Positions 30,013-38,446 of a DNA stretch of 64,000 nt are shown here, in pieces. A model generated the notes under the pieces. It worked only from the letters and a program-made list of their open reading frames with translations, had not been told where the DNA came from and ran no database searches. The translations under genes and the position numbers were made by a program. The stretch spans positions 1-64,000 of the forward strand of contig NZ_JBEUMS010000011.1 in assembly GCF_040543805.1 (NCBI RefSeq). Reading direction: 5' to 3'. The stretch is from Arcicella rosea (GTDB lineage Bacteria > Bacteroidota > Bacteroidia > Cytophagales > Spirosomataceae). How positions within the stretch are numbered: position 1 is the first letter of the stretch; every line of letters begins with the position of its first letter.

Positions 30013-32439
30013 TTAATCTTTTTCAATAGAACCACCTTCTTGTACCGAACGAGTAACAGAAGGTTCGCCACGATAACGAACTGAGCCTAAACCTATGGTT
30101 TTAGCTTCTAGTTTTTCACGGACATTGATTTCCGCAGAAGCTGTACCTTTTACTTCTAAAGTAGCAGATACTACATCTAAATCAAATGATTCTAATTTTG
30201 ATTCATTATCTAGTTTAGCATTCAATCTGTTATAGTTTCCACTAATCTTTAGTTTAGCACCATTGGCAAGGTCAACAAAAAGCTCTTCTCCATCAAAATT
30301 CTTTATTTTACTAGTACCTACTCCACCTTTGATAGCAAAGGCTTTTAATCTAGGCATTGTAATATGAATATCATAAATATCACTTGATTTTTGTCCGTCT
30401 TTGGCATCAATAACCAATGTTCCATCAAACACTGTATATTTTAATTTTTCAAGGGCATTTTCACCAGCACTGCTCACTTCAACCTTAAACTCATCGCCTT
30501 GATTGACCAAAACATTCGATATTCCACTAAGATTTACTTTTAGACTTTCAAAATCTTTTAATGGTAAAGTCTGAATTGCTACTCCATCAGGAAAATAATT
30601 TGACTCGTCATCATCATTGTCAGAATATCTTTTTGGGAAACGGTTTTCGCAAACAATATCTCCTTCTTTTGTAATCTTCCAGATAGAACCTTTAAATAAA
30701 TCGCCATTGCTTTCGTCAAAATATCCTCCATCAAAATCATTATCCACAAAACTTGCAAATCCACGAGTCATAGAGAATGTTTTTCCATAAGGAATATAAA
30801 CTTTCATTCTGATTCTTTGGTCACGGAAATGAGCATCGTCTTTGAATTCAAATCTGTCGTCAAACTTCAAGATAGAGTCTTTCTGAATGATATTATAAGT
30901 AACAGCCATTGCATTGGTTTCAGCATCTTTTTTATCGACACCATCTGCTCTGAAAATTTTCTCAATTTTAATAACTGCTCCATCGTAGCCAATTAGCTCT
31001 ACAGAAGGTTCCCAGTCTTGGTCTAATCCAGTTGTTGTAACATCAAAAATTGGTGTACTCTTATCAAAGTTGAACGTTACATTTTCTTCAATAGAAGCAG
31101 TTTTAGCGAAATTCTTGGCATATTTTACTCCTGTATACATTGTAATTAATAAACCAATTAAAAATACGCCTAACAAACTTTGCCAAGTAATGGGTGTAAA
31201 TAGATTTCTACGAATCACCAACGAAACACCTGCACAAGCTACCAAAAAGGCAGGAACTGCCAAGGCTAAAAATCCACCCAAAAACAATATCGGAGAAGCA
31301 TCACGAGCAATTAAACCTACTGGAAAATGGTCACCGATATACACATTTGCATTTTCTAAAGCCGTTAAACCTACAAAAAGCGAGAAGAAAAGAGCGATGA
31401 TAAATACTACTCCACTAAAAGCCATCATACCACCAACGAAAATACGAGCCACAGAAGCTAAAAATACAGTGATGGGTCCTAACGCTTTGAATACCTGAGA
31501 AATTATTCTAAAAGGCAATAACAATAATCTCGTCAATGGTTCTTCAGGTTTATCTTCTGAATGCAAAGTACGCTTGATGTTCGATTCAATGTTTTCAAGT
31601 GTAATAGGTTCGCCTGACATTTGCATTTTATCTGTTAAAGATTTTGCTTCTGGTGCAATTGCCCAGAGAATCAAGTACAAAACAATACCTGAACCAAAAA
31701 GGAAAATACTTAATACAAATACAAAACGGAGCATTCCTAAATCCCAACCTGTATAAGAAGCGATACCACTCACTACGCCACCCATTACTTTTCCGTCTGG
31801 ATTACGATAGAATTTACGAATTCTTTCATCTTCTTCTAAAATGGCATTTGCAGGGAAAGCAATCCAGCAAGCGATATACAATACAAAAGTAATTCCACTT
31901 AAAATTCCGGCTGTGATTGGACCAATTCCTAATAAGCAAAACAAAAACGCTAGACGAATCCAAAGTGGGTCAAAACCCAAATTATGAGCTAAACCTGCAC
32001 AAACACCACCTAATAATTTTCTTTTAGTATCACGATAAAGTTTACGGTCACGTGGTTCGTATTTGAAGTTTTCAAAATTACTTGAAGTTTTTTCTTGAGA
32101 AGATTCTTGTTTCTTTTCTTCTTTAGTCTCTTCATTTTTCTGTCCGTTTACTGCAAAATCTTCTTCTTCTTCGATTGCCGCAAAATCAGAAACAGAACCC
32201 ATAGAAGCTATTAAACCTTCTACGTCTTCAAGTGTAATTACTTGAGAATCTTCACTTTTATGTTTTGTCCAAAATTTTTCAGCAATTCTGGCTTCAATGT
32301 CTGCAACAATTTCTTTTGAACCTTCATAAGAAGCAAAATACTTCTGAATGGATTTCAGGTAGGCATTTAATCGCTCGAAGCCGTCTTCTTCGATATGAAA
32401 AACTATGCCTGCAATATTGATTGATATGGTCTTTTTCAT
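30013..32439 (-). CDS. Double PspC-domain membrane protein fused to a GIN domain
   Basis: An 808-residue inner-membrane protein. Residues 1-90 form a small helical region (HIEEDGFERLNAYLKSIQKYF). An acidic/Lys-rich linker (92-125) is followed by two PspC domains (about 134-197, KLLGGVCAGLAHNLGFDPLWIRLAF; and 208-264, KVMGGVVSGIASYTGWDLGMLRFVF). More transmembrane helices follow (about 305-440). The extracytoplasmic C-terminus carries a GIN/DUF2807 solenoid (about 620-795). PspC proteins sense envelope stress elsewhere; the role of this fusion is not proven. It is cotranscribed with PadR (70-nt gap) and the secreted GIN protein. Confidence 0.9.
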   Translation of the reverse strand: MKKTISINIAGIVFHIEEDGFERLNAYLKSIQKYFASYEGSKEIVADIEARIAEKFWTKHKSEDSQVITLEDVEGLIASMGSVSDFAAIEEEEDFAVNGQKNEETKEEKKQESSQEKTSSNFENFKYEPRDRKLYRDTKRKLLGGVCAGLAHNLGFDPLWIRLAFLFCLLGIGPITAGILSGITFVLYIACWIAFPANAILEEDERIRKFYRNPDGKVMGGVVSGIASYTGWDLGMLRFVFVLSIFLFGSGIVLYLILWAIAPEAKSLTDKMQMSGEPITLENIESNIKRTLHSEDKPEEPLTRLLLLPFRIISQVFKALGPITVFLASVARIFVGGMMAFSGVVFIIALFFSLFVGLTALENANVYIGDHFPVGLIARDASPILFLGGFLALAVPAFLVACAGVSLVIRRNLFTPITWQSLLGVFLIGLLITMYTGVKYAKNFAKTASIEENVTFNFDKSTPIFDVTTTGLDQDWEPSVELIGYDGAVIKIEKIFRADGVDKKDAETNAMAVTYNIIQKDSILKFDDRFEFKDDAHFRDQRIRMKVYIPYGKTFSMTRGFASFVDNDFDGGYFDESNGDLFKGSIWKITKEGDIVCENRFPKRYSDNDDDESNYFPDGVAIQTLPLKDFESLKVNLSGISNVLVNQGDEFKVEVSSAGENALEKLKYTVFDGTLVIDAKDGQKSSDIYDIHITMPRLKAFAIKGGVGTSKIKNFDGEELFVDLANGAKLKISGNYNRLNAKLDNESKLESFDLDVVSATLEVKGTASAEINVREKLEAKTIGLGSVRYRGEPSVTRSVQEGGSIEKD

Positions 32440-32509
32440 GTTTGAATGAATATATGAGTGAAATACCCAGATGCTATTTTAAATATTTATTTGGCTTTTA
32501 AAGGATTGG

Positions 32510-32878
32510 TTAAACGCCTTCTTCTTCTGACTCTTTGTTATGATGATGAAAAGATTCGTGAATAATTTGATTGACAGAAGCTTGAAGTTCATTCCAAGTT
32601 TCTCCGAATTGTTCAAGGAAAATTTTACCAGTGTCAGTAAGAATATAATATTTTCTTGGCGGACCAGATACCGATTCTACCCATTTGTAGTCTAACAGTC
32701 CTGAGTTTTTCAACCGAGTAAGCAAAGGGTAAAGCGTTCCTTCCACAACCATTATTTTGGCGGAAGTCAGCTCCTCTAACATATCTGAAGCATATACTTC
32801 TCCTCGGGAAATGATGTGCAGGATACAAAATTCTAAAATCCCTTTCCGCATCTGCACTTTGGCATTTTCTAAATCCAT
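32510..32878 (-). CDS. PadR-family transcriptional regulator
   Basis: A 122-residue winged-helix regulator. The PadR core is clear: KGILEFCILHIISRGEVYASDMLEEL, then the wing region VVEGTLYPLLTRLKNSGLLDYKWVES with GPPRKYYILTDTGK. The C-terminal helix (about 85-110) is the dimerisation arm. It is the first gene of the PspC/GIN operon, the usual arrangement in Bacteroidota, and is probably an autorepressor: a duplicated 11-mer covers its promoter. Confidence 0.92.
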   Translation of the reverse strand: MDLENAKVQMRKGILEFCILHIISRGEVYASDMLEELTSAKIMVVEGTLYPLLTRLKNSGLLDYKWVESVSGPPRKYYILTDTGKIFLEQFGETWNELQASVNQIIHESFHHHNKESEEEGV

Positions 32879-32972
32879 ATTTTTAATTTCTGTTTAAAAT
32901 CGTTCGTAATTGCTGGGAGTAATTTTTTGTCTATTTGCTTCATCTCTAAAAGCTTATAGCTTAATGTTGAAA

Positions 32973-33012
32973 CAAAGATATAAAAAGGTACTATGCCATG
33001 CAAGGTACTATG
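32973..33012 (-). promoter_or_regulatory. padR promoter with direct-repeat operator
   Basis: On the minus strand: -33 TTG (33003-33001), a 20-nt spacer, then -7 TATCTTTG (32980-32973), a full match to the Bacteroidota consensus. The start codon is 95 nt downstream. The 11-mer AAGGTACTATG (plus-strand sense) occurs twice, at 32985-32995 and 33002-33012, exactly 17 nt apart, covering the spacer and the -33 element. A protein bound there would block RNA polymerase; PadR autorepression is the natural reading. Confidence 0.8.
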
Positions 33013-33106
33013 GTAAAATATTTTTTTATTTAGATAAATGGAGTTAAATAATTACAAATGGTAAAAGATTGAAGAATAAAAAGAGAGAAGAAACTGAGAT
33101 TGGCAT

Positions 33107-33200
33107 AAAAAAAATTTGGCGAGCCTTATTAAGGTTCGCCAAAATGTATCACTAACACACCAAAATATGGTTTTGAGCTCAAAGAGAAAAACTCCTCTTA
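33107..33200 (-). ncRNA. Candidate structured RNA, copy A (hairpin - 18-nt box - terminator)
   Basis: Read on the minus strand: a hairpin with stem GUUUU/AAAAC (33192-33188 with 33174-33170) and a loop containing UCUUUGAGC; 2 nt; an 18-nt box (33150-33167, plus-strand sense CACTAACACACCAAAATA); then a 13-bp stem with one G-U pair (33116-33142) followed by eight U residues (33114-33107). A second copy with the same box, order and spacing lies at 48118-48212. Function unknown. It may be an independent small RNA or a conserved 3'-end element; no clear promoter is visible. Confidence 0.6.
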
Positions 33201-33524
33201 CTAAAAACCTATTTGAATTTATAGATATTCACGTTAGCCAGTCTGACAAAACGCTACATTAATCTTCACTTGAAAGAATTAAATAAAAACTATTCTAAAT
33301 GCTAGTAACAAACTTATAACAATAACTTGTTAATTCAAATTTGAATTATCTTTTTCTTATTATACGGTAAAAAACTTGTCATTTATTATCAATTGTTAAT
33401 CTTAAAATCCTAAATCATTGAAATCGCTTTAATAGTGATTATTATTAATGATTATAGTTTATATTTAGTCTATTCTAAGTAAGGTTTAGACACTCTAAAT
33501 AGACAAAGTCGCAAGTTTAAGCAT
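33201..33524. other. AT-rich gene-free region with an 18-bp palindrome
   Basis: No gene is recognised. A perfect 18-bp palindrome TAATTCAAATTTGAATTA lies at 33331-33348. If copy A of the RNA element has its own promoter, it should be here, but I found no full TAnnTTTG on the minus strand. The region otherwise is AT-rich sequence downstream of the gene at 33525-34064. Confidence 0.5.
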
Positions 33525-34064
33525 TTATTTTTTTTCTATGATTGTAATTTTATTATCGTAATTCAAAAACCTTCCGCCATAAACATCTTCATATAAAACT
33601 TTAAAATGAAAAGATGAATCATTCATTACTTGATAACCCAGATGTTGGGCTAATATTTGATTGTTTTTCAGAACATACAATTCTTTTTCCTCTCCGATTT
33701 TCATAACACTTCCCGTTTCTAAATCATCAAAATAATAAGGAAATTTATTAAAATTACTTCCATTGATACGTACCCATTCTGAAGTGAATAATTTAGAGAA
33801 AGAATCATATTTCTTTTGATGATAATAAACTTCTACATTTTTTATAAAAGCTGGACCAACACCTTTATTATCTACTTCGTAATGAAAAACGTTATTATCA
33901 TAAACTCCACCTTCAAACCACAAATATGGATATACAGAGGCTTTTTGTTGTTCTCTTGACATTTTTAATTGTTCGAGATAAATAAAAATAGAAATTACGC
34001 TGGTCAGAATCGCCACTGTACCTACTATCAATTCTATGTTTAGTTTGTGATTGAAGATTTTCAT
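33525..34064 (-). CDS. Hypothetical membrane-anchored protein
   Basis: A 179-residue protein I do not recognise. One transmembrane segment near the N-terminus (about residues 9-31, IELIVGTVAILTSVISIFIYLEQ) would leave the remaining ~145 residues outside the cytoplasm. That part is rich in aromatic and charged residues with a predicted beta pattern (FHYEVDNKGVGPAFIKNVEVYYH), reminiscent of small Ig-like or DUF-type ectodomains. The segment VGPAFIKNV is typical of proteins annotated only as hypothetical in Bacteroidota. It stands alone; RNA copy A lies about 325 nt downstream. I assign no function. Confidence 0.75.
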   Translation of the reverse strand: MKIFNHKLNIELIVGTVAILTSVISIFIYLEQLKMSREQQKASVYPYLWFEGGVYDNNVFHYEVDNKGVGPAFIKNVEVYYHQKKYDSFSKLFTSEWVRINGSNFNKFPYYFDDLETGSVMKIGEEKELYVLKNNQILAQHLGYQVMNDSSFHFKVLYEDVYGGRFLNYDNKITIIEKK

Positions 34065-34232
34065 TACAAATATTTAAATAGTTATTAGAAATTAGTTGTT
34101 GGTGATTAGTTTTCTAACGGATTGATTATTATAAAATAAATGACTCCATTTTAATATAGTAAAACAACATAAGTTAATTTTAAAAGGCATTGAGTAGTAT
34201 TTTATTAAAAATTCCCTCCTAAAAATACTGAG

Positions 34233-34299
34233 TTCATCCATTATAATCATCATTTCGTCGGAAAACAATTCAATAAAAATTCATTTTCAAGTTGTTTTG
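34233..34299 (+). promoter_or_regulatory. Promoter with paired TTC-direct repeats (candidate LytTR site 1)
   Basis: TTCATCC at 34233 and TTCGTCGG at 34254 are direct repeats with starts 21 nt apart. A -7-like TTGTTTTG lies at 34292-34299, 38 nt after the start of the second repeat, and an ATCATCAA block follows it. The same arrangement with identical distances precedes the gene at 36680. Two direct repeats two helical turns apart is the usual layout of LytTR-regulator sites, and a LytTR regulator is encoded at 39470. The start codon at 34324 lies 24 nt downstream of the -7 box. The remainder of 34065-34323 shows only a short TTAGTGATT-like periodic stretch. Confidence 0.6.
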
Positions 34300-34323
34300 A
34301 ATCATCAATTAAACAACACGACG

Positions 34324-36528
34324 ATGAAAACATTTACTTATCTGTTAATCCTCTATTTCTTATTTATCGCTACGCAAGTTTTTTCACAAACTACTATTAC
34401 AGGCAAAGTACTTGACGAAAAAGGTAAGACTTTGCCCGGTGCAAATATTTCATTAAAAGGTTCGTATGATGGAGCAACTGCCGATGCTGATGGAAATTTC
34501 AAATTTACCAGTAATGAAAAAGGCGAACAAATACTTGTTTGTACTTTCGTGGGCTTTGATACTTTCAGTAAAAGTATTGTAATGAATCAAAAAAACATTG
34601 AAGTGATTTTTAAACTCAAAGAATCAGCCAATGAATTGAATACTGTTACGGTAACTGCTGGTACGTTTGAGGCTTCGGACGAAAAGAAAACCACTTTAAT
34701 CAAACCTTTAGATATTGTTACAACTGCGGGTGGCGGAGCAGATATTACGCAAACTATGACTTTACTTACACCCGGTTCACAACGAAACGGAGAATCTACA
34801 GGAATGTTTGTAAGAGGAGGTTCGGCGCAAGAATCTAAAATTTTAATTGACGGCTTGACTGTCCAAAATGCGTATAATACTTCTTCACCCGATGTTGCTG
34901 CTCGTTCTCGCTTCTCTCCTTTTCAATTCAAAGGTTCTGCATTTTCTACAGGTGGATATTCCGCACAATATGGACAGGCTTTATCGGCCGTTTTGTTGAT
35001 GAATACTACTGATTTAGCCACAGAATCCGGCTATACTGTCAATGCGAATTTGGCACAAATTTCTTCGGGTTATACTCATTTGGCGGAAAAGCATTCTATA
35101 AGCGGAACGATTGCTTACAATAATCTTACTCCTTTGTTTAAAATCTATCCGCAAAATATAGATTGGATAAAAATCCCTGAACAAATTAATGTTGCTAGTT
35201 CCTATCGTGTGAAACCTTCCGCAGATGCCTCTTTTAAAATAGATGCAATCTATGGAAAAAGTGAATCAGGAATGATGTTTACAAATACTGAACAAAATCT
35301 TGCTCTTTCAAAATTCGGTGTAAAAAACAACAATCTTTTACTGACAAGTACTTATCAAAAAGCTTTAGACAAAAATGCTGAATGGGTCTTGAAATCGGGA
35401 GCTTCTTATTCTTACAATCAAGATTTATTAAGTGTAAATACTGATGCTTTTGAAAAAACAGAACAGCGTTCTCAGTTCAGAGCAGTATTGGTAAAATCAT
35501 TTGATAATAATTCAAATATTCTGTTTGGTACAGAAGGACATATCGCTCAATATCGATTGAAACTAGAACAAGTGGCAAGCGATAAAAAGCAATACCGACT
35601 AACCGATAATTTTGAAGCAATTTTCTCTGAATCAGAATTTTACTTAACTCGTAAATTGGCTGGAAGAATCGGAATCAGAGCCGAACATTCTTCATTGCCT
35701 TCAAGCTTTAATGTCGCTCCGAGATTTTCTTTGGCTTATAAAACTGGACTTTACTCTCAAATTTCAGCGGCTGGTGGTACTTTCTACCAAACCCCTGATT
35801 TTCAATATTATTATTACAACAAAACGCTTGGCTACGAAAAGGCTACACATGCAGTGTTGAATTATCAGCTTATCAAAGATAATCGTACTTTCAGGGTTGA
35901 GGCTTATTATAAAAAGTATGCGAATTTAGTCCGTGAATATGCCGAACAAGAAAACTATTTTGATGCAAACCCTCAACGTTTTCCGAATGGTAGAACCGAC
36001 AATACAGGAAAAGGTTTTGCACAAGGAATTGATGTCTTTTTCCGTGATAATAAATCTTTTAAAAACGGACAATTGTGGGTGAATTATAGTTATTGCGACT
36101 CAAAACGTTTGTCGGGTAATTACTTGATAGAAACACAACCAACTTTTGTTTCAAACCATAATTTGAATGTCATTTACAAACAATACATCGCCAAACCGAT
36201 GATGACAGTTTCTGGAAAGTACTCTTTCACGAGTGGTCGCCCATATTACAATCCGAATAATCCAGTTTTCTTGTCAGATCGTACTCCAGATGTTCATAAC
36301 ACTAGCGTTTGGATAAATTACTTGACCAATATCAAAGGGAATTTTATGGTGGTTTACTTTTCGGTTGATAATATTTTGGGTACTCATAATATCTATAATT
36401 ATCGTTATTCAGCAGACGGAAAAACTCGCACAGAAGTAAGACCAGCGGCATACCGCACCATTATGATTGGTACTTTTATCACTATTTCAAAGAAAAAAGT
36501 ATTGCCAGAAGATATGCGTAAAAATTAA
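34324..36528 (+). CDS. TonB-dependent receptor-like outer-membrane protein
   Basis: I use the ATG at 34324 because it opens directly into the signal peptide MKTFTYLLILYFLFIATQVF; an upstream TTG start would overlap the -7 box. The 734-residue product has a carboxypeptidase-regulatory-like domain (about 23-110, TITGKVLDEKGKTLPGANISLKG), a plug (about 120-225, TPGSQRNGESTGMFVRGGSAQESKILIDGL) and a barrel of moderate length. It belongs to the short TonB receptors without SusD partner; its ligand is unknown. It shares a putative promoter architecture with the next gene and lies upstream of a LytS-like kinase. Confidence 0.9.
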   Translation: MKTFTYLLILYFLFIATQVFSQTTITGKVLDEKGKTLPGANISLKGSYDGATADADGNFKFTSNEKGEQILVCTFVGFDTFSKSIVMNQKNIEVIFKLKESANELNTVTVTAGTFEASDEKKTTLIKPLDIVTTAGGGADITQTMTLLTPGSQRNGESTGMFVRGGSAQESKILIDGLTVQNAYNTSSPDVAARSRFSPFQFKGSAFSTGGYSAQYGQALSAVLLMNTTDLATESGYTVNANLAQISSGYTHLAEKHSISGTIAYNNLTPLFKIYPQNIDWIKIPEQINVASSYRVKPSADASFKIDAIYGKSESGMMFTNTEQNLALSKFGVKNNNLLLTSTYQKALDKNAEWVLKSGASYSYNQDLLSVNTDAFEKTEQRSQFRAVLVKSFDNNSNILFGTEGHIAQYRLKLEQVASDKKQYRLTDNFEAIFSESEFYLTRKLAGRIGIRAEHSSLPSSFNVAPRFSLAYKTGLYSQISAAGGTFYQTPDFQYYYYNKTLGYEKATHAVLNYQLIKDNRTFRVEAYYKKYANLVREYAEQENYFDANPQRFPNGRTDNTGKGFAQGIDVFFRDNKSFKNGQLWVNYSYCDSKRLSGNYLIETQPTFVSNHNLNVIYKQYIAKPMMTVSGKYSFTSGRPYYNPNNPVFLSDRTPDVHNTSVWINYLTNIKGNFMVVYFSVDNILGTHNIYNYRYSADGKTRTEVRPAAYRTIMIGTFITISKKKVLPEDMRKN

Positions 36529-36565
36529 GGGAACTGTAATATTTTTCACGCTAAAGAAACGACAA

Positions 36566-36632
36566 TTCACTCCTTGAAATACTTAGTTCGTCGGAATTAT
36601 ATTCATTCAAAACGTATCTTAAAATACCTTTG
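36566..36632 (+). promoter_or_regulatory. Promoter with paired TTC-direct repeats (candidate LytTR site 2)
   Basis: TTCACTC at 36566 and TTCGTCGG at 36587 are 21 nt apart, as in the copy upstream of the TonB receptor. The -7 box TACCTTTG (36625-36632) fully matches TAnnTTTG and lies 38 nt after the start of the second repeat, the same distance as in the other copy. ATTCATCAA follows. There is no TTG at -33, consistent with an activator-dependent promoter. Confidence 0.65.
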
Positions 36633-36679
36633 ATTCATCAAAAAAGAAATCTTTAAACATTAAATAAACGAATATCATC

Positions 36680-37324
36680 ATGAAAAATCTATTATTAACT
36701 ATCGTAATTGCATTAACTTTTTTCACTGCTAAAGCAACTGACAACGAACGTTTTTACAAAGTAATGGGCGAAACACTTAGTCAATTAGGACAAGCAAAAG
36801 ACCTGACTTCGTACCAAGAAGTAGCCAATAAATTTGAAAGAATTGCCAGTTCTGAAACTTCAGAATGGCTACCAAATTATTACGCAAGTTTGACATACTC
36901 TTTAATTGCCATGCAACAAAAAAGCGGTAGCGAAATCGATAAATATTTAGATAAAGCCGATATTTTTATCGAAAAATTAGCACAACAAAAAGTAAGTAAT
37001 CAGGATGAAGTAGAAGTATTAAAAGCGCAAATTGCCATGATGAGAATTTCGGTAGATGGTCAAGCCCGTTTTATGAAATATGGTTCGGCTTTTGAAGGAG
37101 CAATTGCTAAAGCAAAAAGTATTAATCCTGAAAACCCAAGAGCATATTCTTTAAAAGCGCAAATGATTTTTTATACACCAGAGCAATTTGGTGGCGGAGC
37201 CAAAAATGCTTGTCCTGAAATTCAGAAAGCTTTAGAAAAATTCGCTAACTTCAAAGCAACAAGCCCAATTAATCCAAATTGGGGAGCAGAACAAATCAAA
37301 GAAATGGCAAAAGCCTGCAAGTAA
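36680..37324 (+). CDS. Secreted TPR-like hypothetical protein
   Basis: A 214-residue exported protein with signal peptide (1-19, LLLTIVIALTFFTAKA). The mature part is helical and TPR-like (WLPNYYASLTYSLIAMQQKSG, EVEVLKAQIAMMRISVDGQARFMKYG, PRAYSLKAQMIFYTPEQFGGG), resembling small periplasmic tetratricopeptide proteins of Bacteroidota with no defined role. It has its own promoter with the same direct repeats as the TonB receptor gene, and is followed by a partial terminator and the LytS-like kinase. Confidence 0.8.
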   Translation: MKNLLLTIVIALTFFTAKATDNERFYKVMGETLSQLGQAKDLTSYQEVANKFERIASSETSEWLPNYYASLTYSLIAMQQKSGSEIDKYLDKADIFIEKLAQQKVSNQDEVEVLKAQIAMMRISVDGQARFMKYGSAFEGAIAKAKSINPENPRAYSLKAQMIFYTPEQFGGGAKNACPEIQKALEKFANFKATSPINPNWGAEQIKEMAKACK

Positions 37325-37344
37325 AATAAAATCTTATATGAATC

Positions 37345-37375
37345 ATGACGGTGTAAAAAGCCGTCATTCATTTTT
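37345..37375 (+). terminator. Attenuator-like hairpin before the kinase gene
   Basis: ATGACGG (37345-37351) pairs with CCGTCAT (37361-37367), followed by TCATTTTT just before the kinase ATG at 37376. The stem is only 7 bp, so read-through from the upstream gene into the kinase is likely. It also places the kinase start very close to a structured RNA. Confidence 0.55.
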
Positions 37376-38446
37376 ATGGCAAAGGAATTAAAATCAAGTT
37401 TTTGGGGTCGTTTTTGGTTACTGAGTTTTTTCACAGTGATGGCATTCAATGGGCATATTTACTTCATCATTGGCATTATCAGAGGAAAAAATCAATACAA
37501 AGATTTCATTATCAATATTATTTACAGTAATATTTACGATGCTACAATGATGATTGGCTTATGCTGGTTATTCATCCAATTTGGTTCTTTTAGCAGATTT
37601 ATTTGGGTTCGTCATGGCATTTTATCATTGTGTACGATGCTCTCGGCAGTGTTAAAATTCTTTAGTTTTTCACTGCTTTACAAATTCTTTGAAGACGATA
37701 TCCCTACAAAAATCACCAATTATTCAAGAGATAATTATGACGCATTATTCGTCTTGGGACCATTACTTGGCGCAAATATTATTTACTATTGGTTTACGCA
37801 TGAACGCACAAGGCTCATCAAAATGACCGAACAAGAATATCAATTATTACAATTAAACGACCTGAAAATTCGGGCAGAATTAGAGGCACTCGAAGCCAAA
37901 ATCAATCCTCATTTTTTGTATAATTCCTTGAATTCAATTGCTTCATTGGTACACGATGACCCTGATAAAGCTGAACACATGGTTTTGAATCTTTCAAAAT
38001 TCTATCGCTATTCTACAGGGAGAAGTCAAGAACATTATGATACGTTAGAAAATGAATTAGAAATTGTAAAAACTTATCTGGAAATTGAGAAAATTCGTTT
38101 TGACGAGCGATTGGTTTATTCTGTAGAATTTGAAGATGAAGCTTTTAGAAAATATAAAATTCCAAGATTTTTACTCCAACCCATTATTGAAAATGCCATC
38201 AAACATGGGATTTCAAAAATTGCGGGACAAGGTGTTCTGAAAATTAAAGTAAGCAAAGAAAAGGAAAACTTAAACATTAAGATTTTTGATAACGGTGTTC
38301 CTTTTCCTGATAATATTTTTTCGGGTTATGGTTTGAAGTCTATTCAAGATAAACTTCGCTTACTTTCAGGCGAAACGGCTTCGATGGAATTGACCAATTC
38401 GCCTGAAAAGGTGGTGATTATTACTTTGCCAGTTAGCTCGGTTTAG
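37376..38446 (+). CDS. LytS-family sensor histidine kinase
   Basis: A 356-residue kinase with four predicted membrane helices (about 13-35, 45-70, 80-103, 122-141) and no large periplasmic domain. The His_kinase domain has the phospho-acceptor motif INPHFLYNSLNS (His179), then the ATPase region with QPIIENAIKHG and GYGLKSIQDKLRLL. These kinases partner with LytTR response regulators; the obvious partner is at 39470, though separated from it by a repeat region and an opposing GNAT gene. It lies downstream of two genes with the putative LytTR-type promoters. Confidence 0.9.
   Translation: MAKELKSSFWGRFWLLSFFTVMAFNGHIYFIIGIIRGKNQYKDFIINIIYSNIYDATMMIGLCWLFIQFGSFSRFIWVRHGILSLCTMLSAVLKFFSFSLLYKFFEDDIPTKITNYSRDNYDALFVLGPLLGANIIYYWFTHERTRLIKMTEQEYQLLQLNDLKIRAELEALEAKINPHFLYNSLNSIASLVHDDPDKAEHMVLNLSKFYRYSTGRSQEHYDTLENELEIVKTYLEIEKIRFDERLVYSVEFEDEAFRKYKIPRFLLQPIIENAIKHGISKIAGQGVLKIKVSKEKENLNIKIFDNGVPFPDNIFSGYGLKSIQDKLRLLSGETASMELTNSPEKVVIITLPVSSV

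Noticed and set aside
31070..31498. 142-codon plus-strand frame antisense to the PspC/GIN fusion
   Set aside because: Mirror of transmembrane-helix codons; Lys/Pro/Thr-rich product without domain features.
33236..33251. TTTTGTCA shared upstream of both RNA copies (also near 48236) as a common promoter element
   Set aside because: Distance to the conserved 18-nt box differs by about 17 nt between the copies, so it is probably chance in AT-rich DNA.
33331..33348. 18-bp palindrome as a terminator or operator
   Set aside because: Perfect, but pure AT-rich and without U-tract or neighbouring promoter match; listed only as a landmark.
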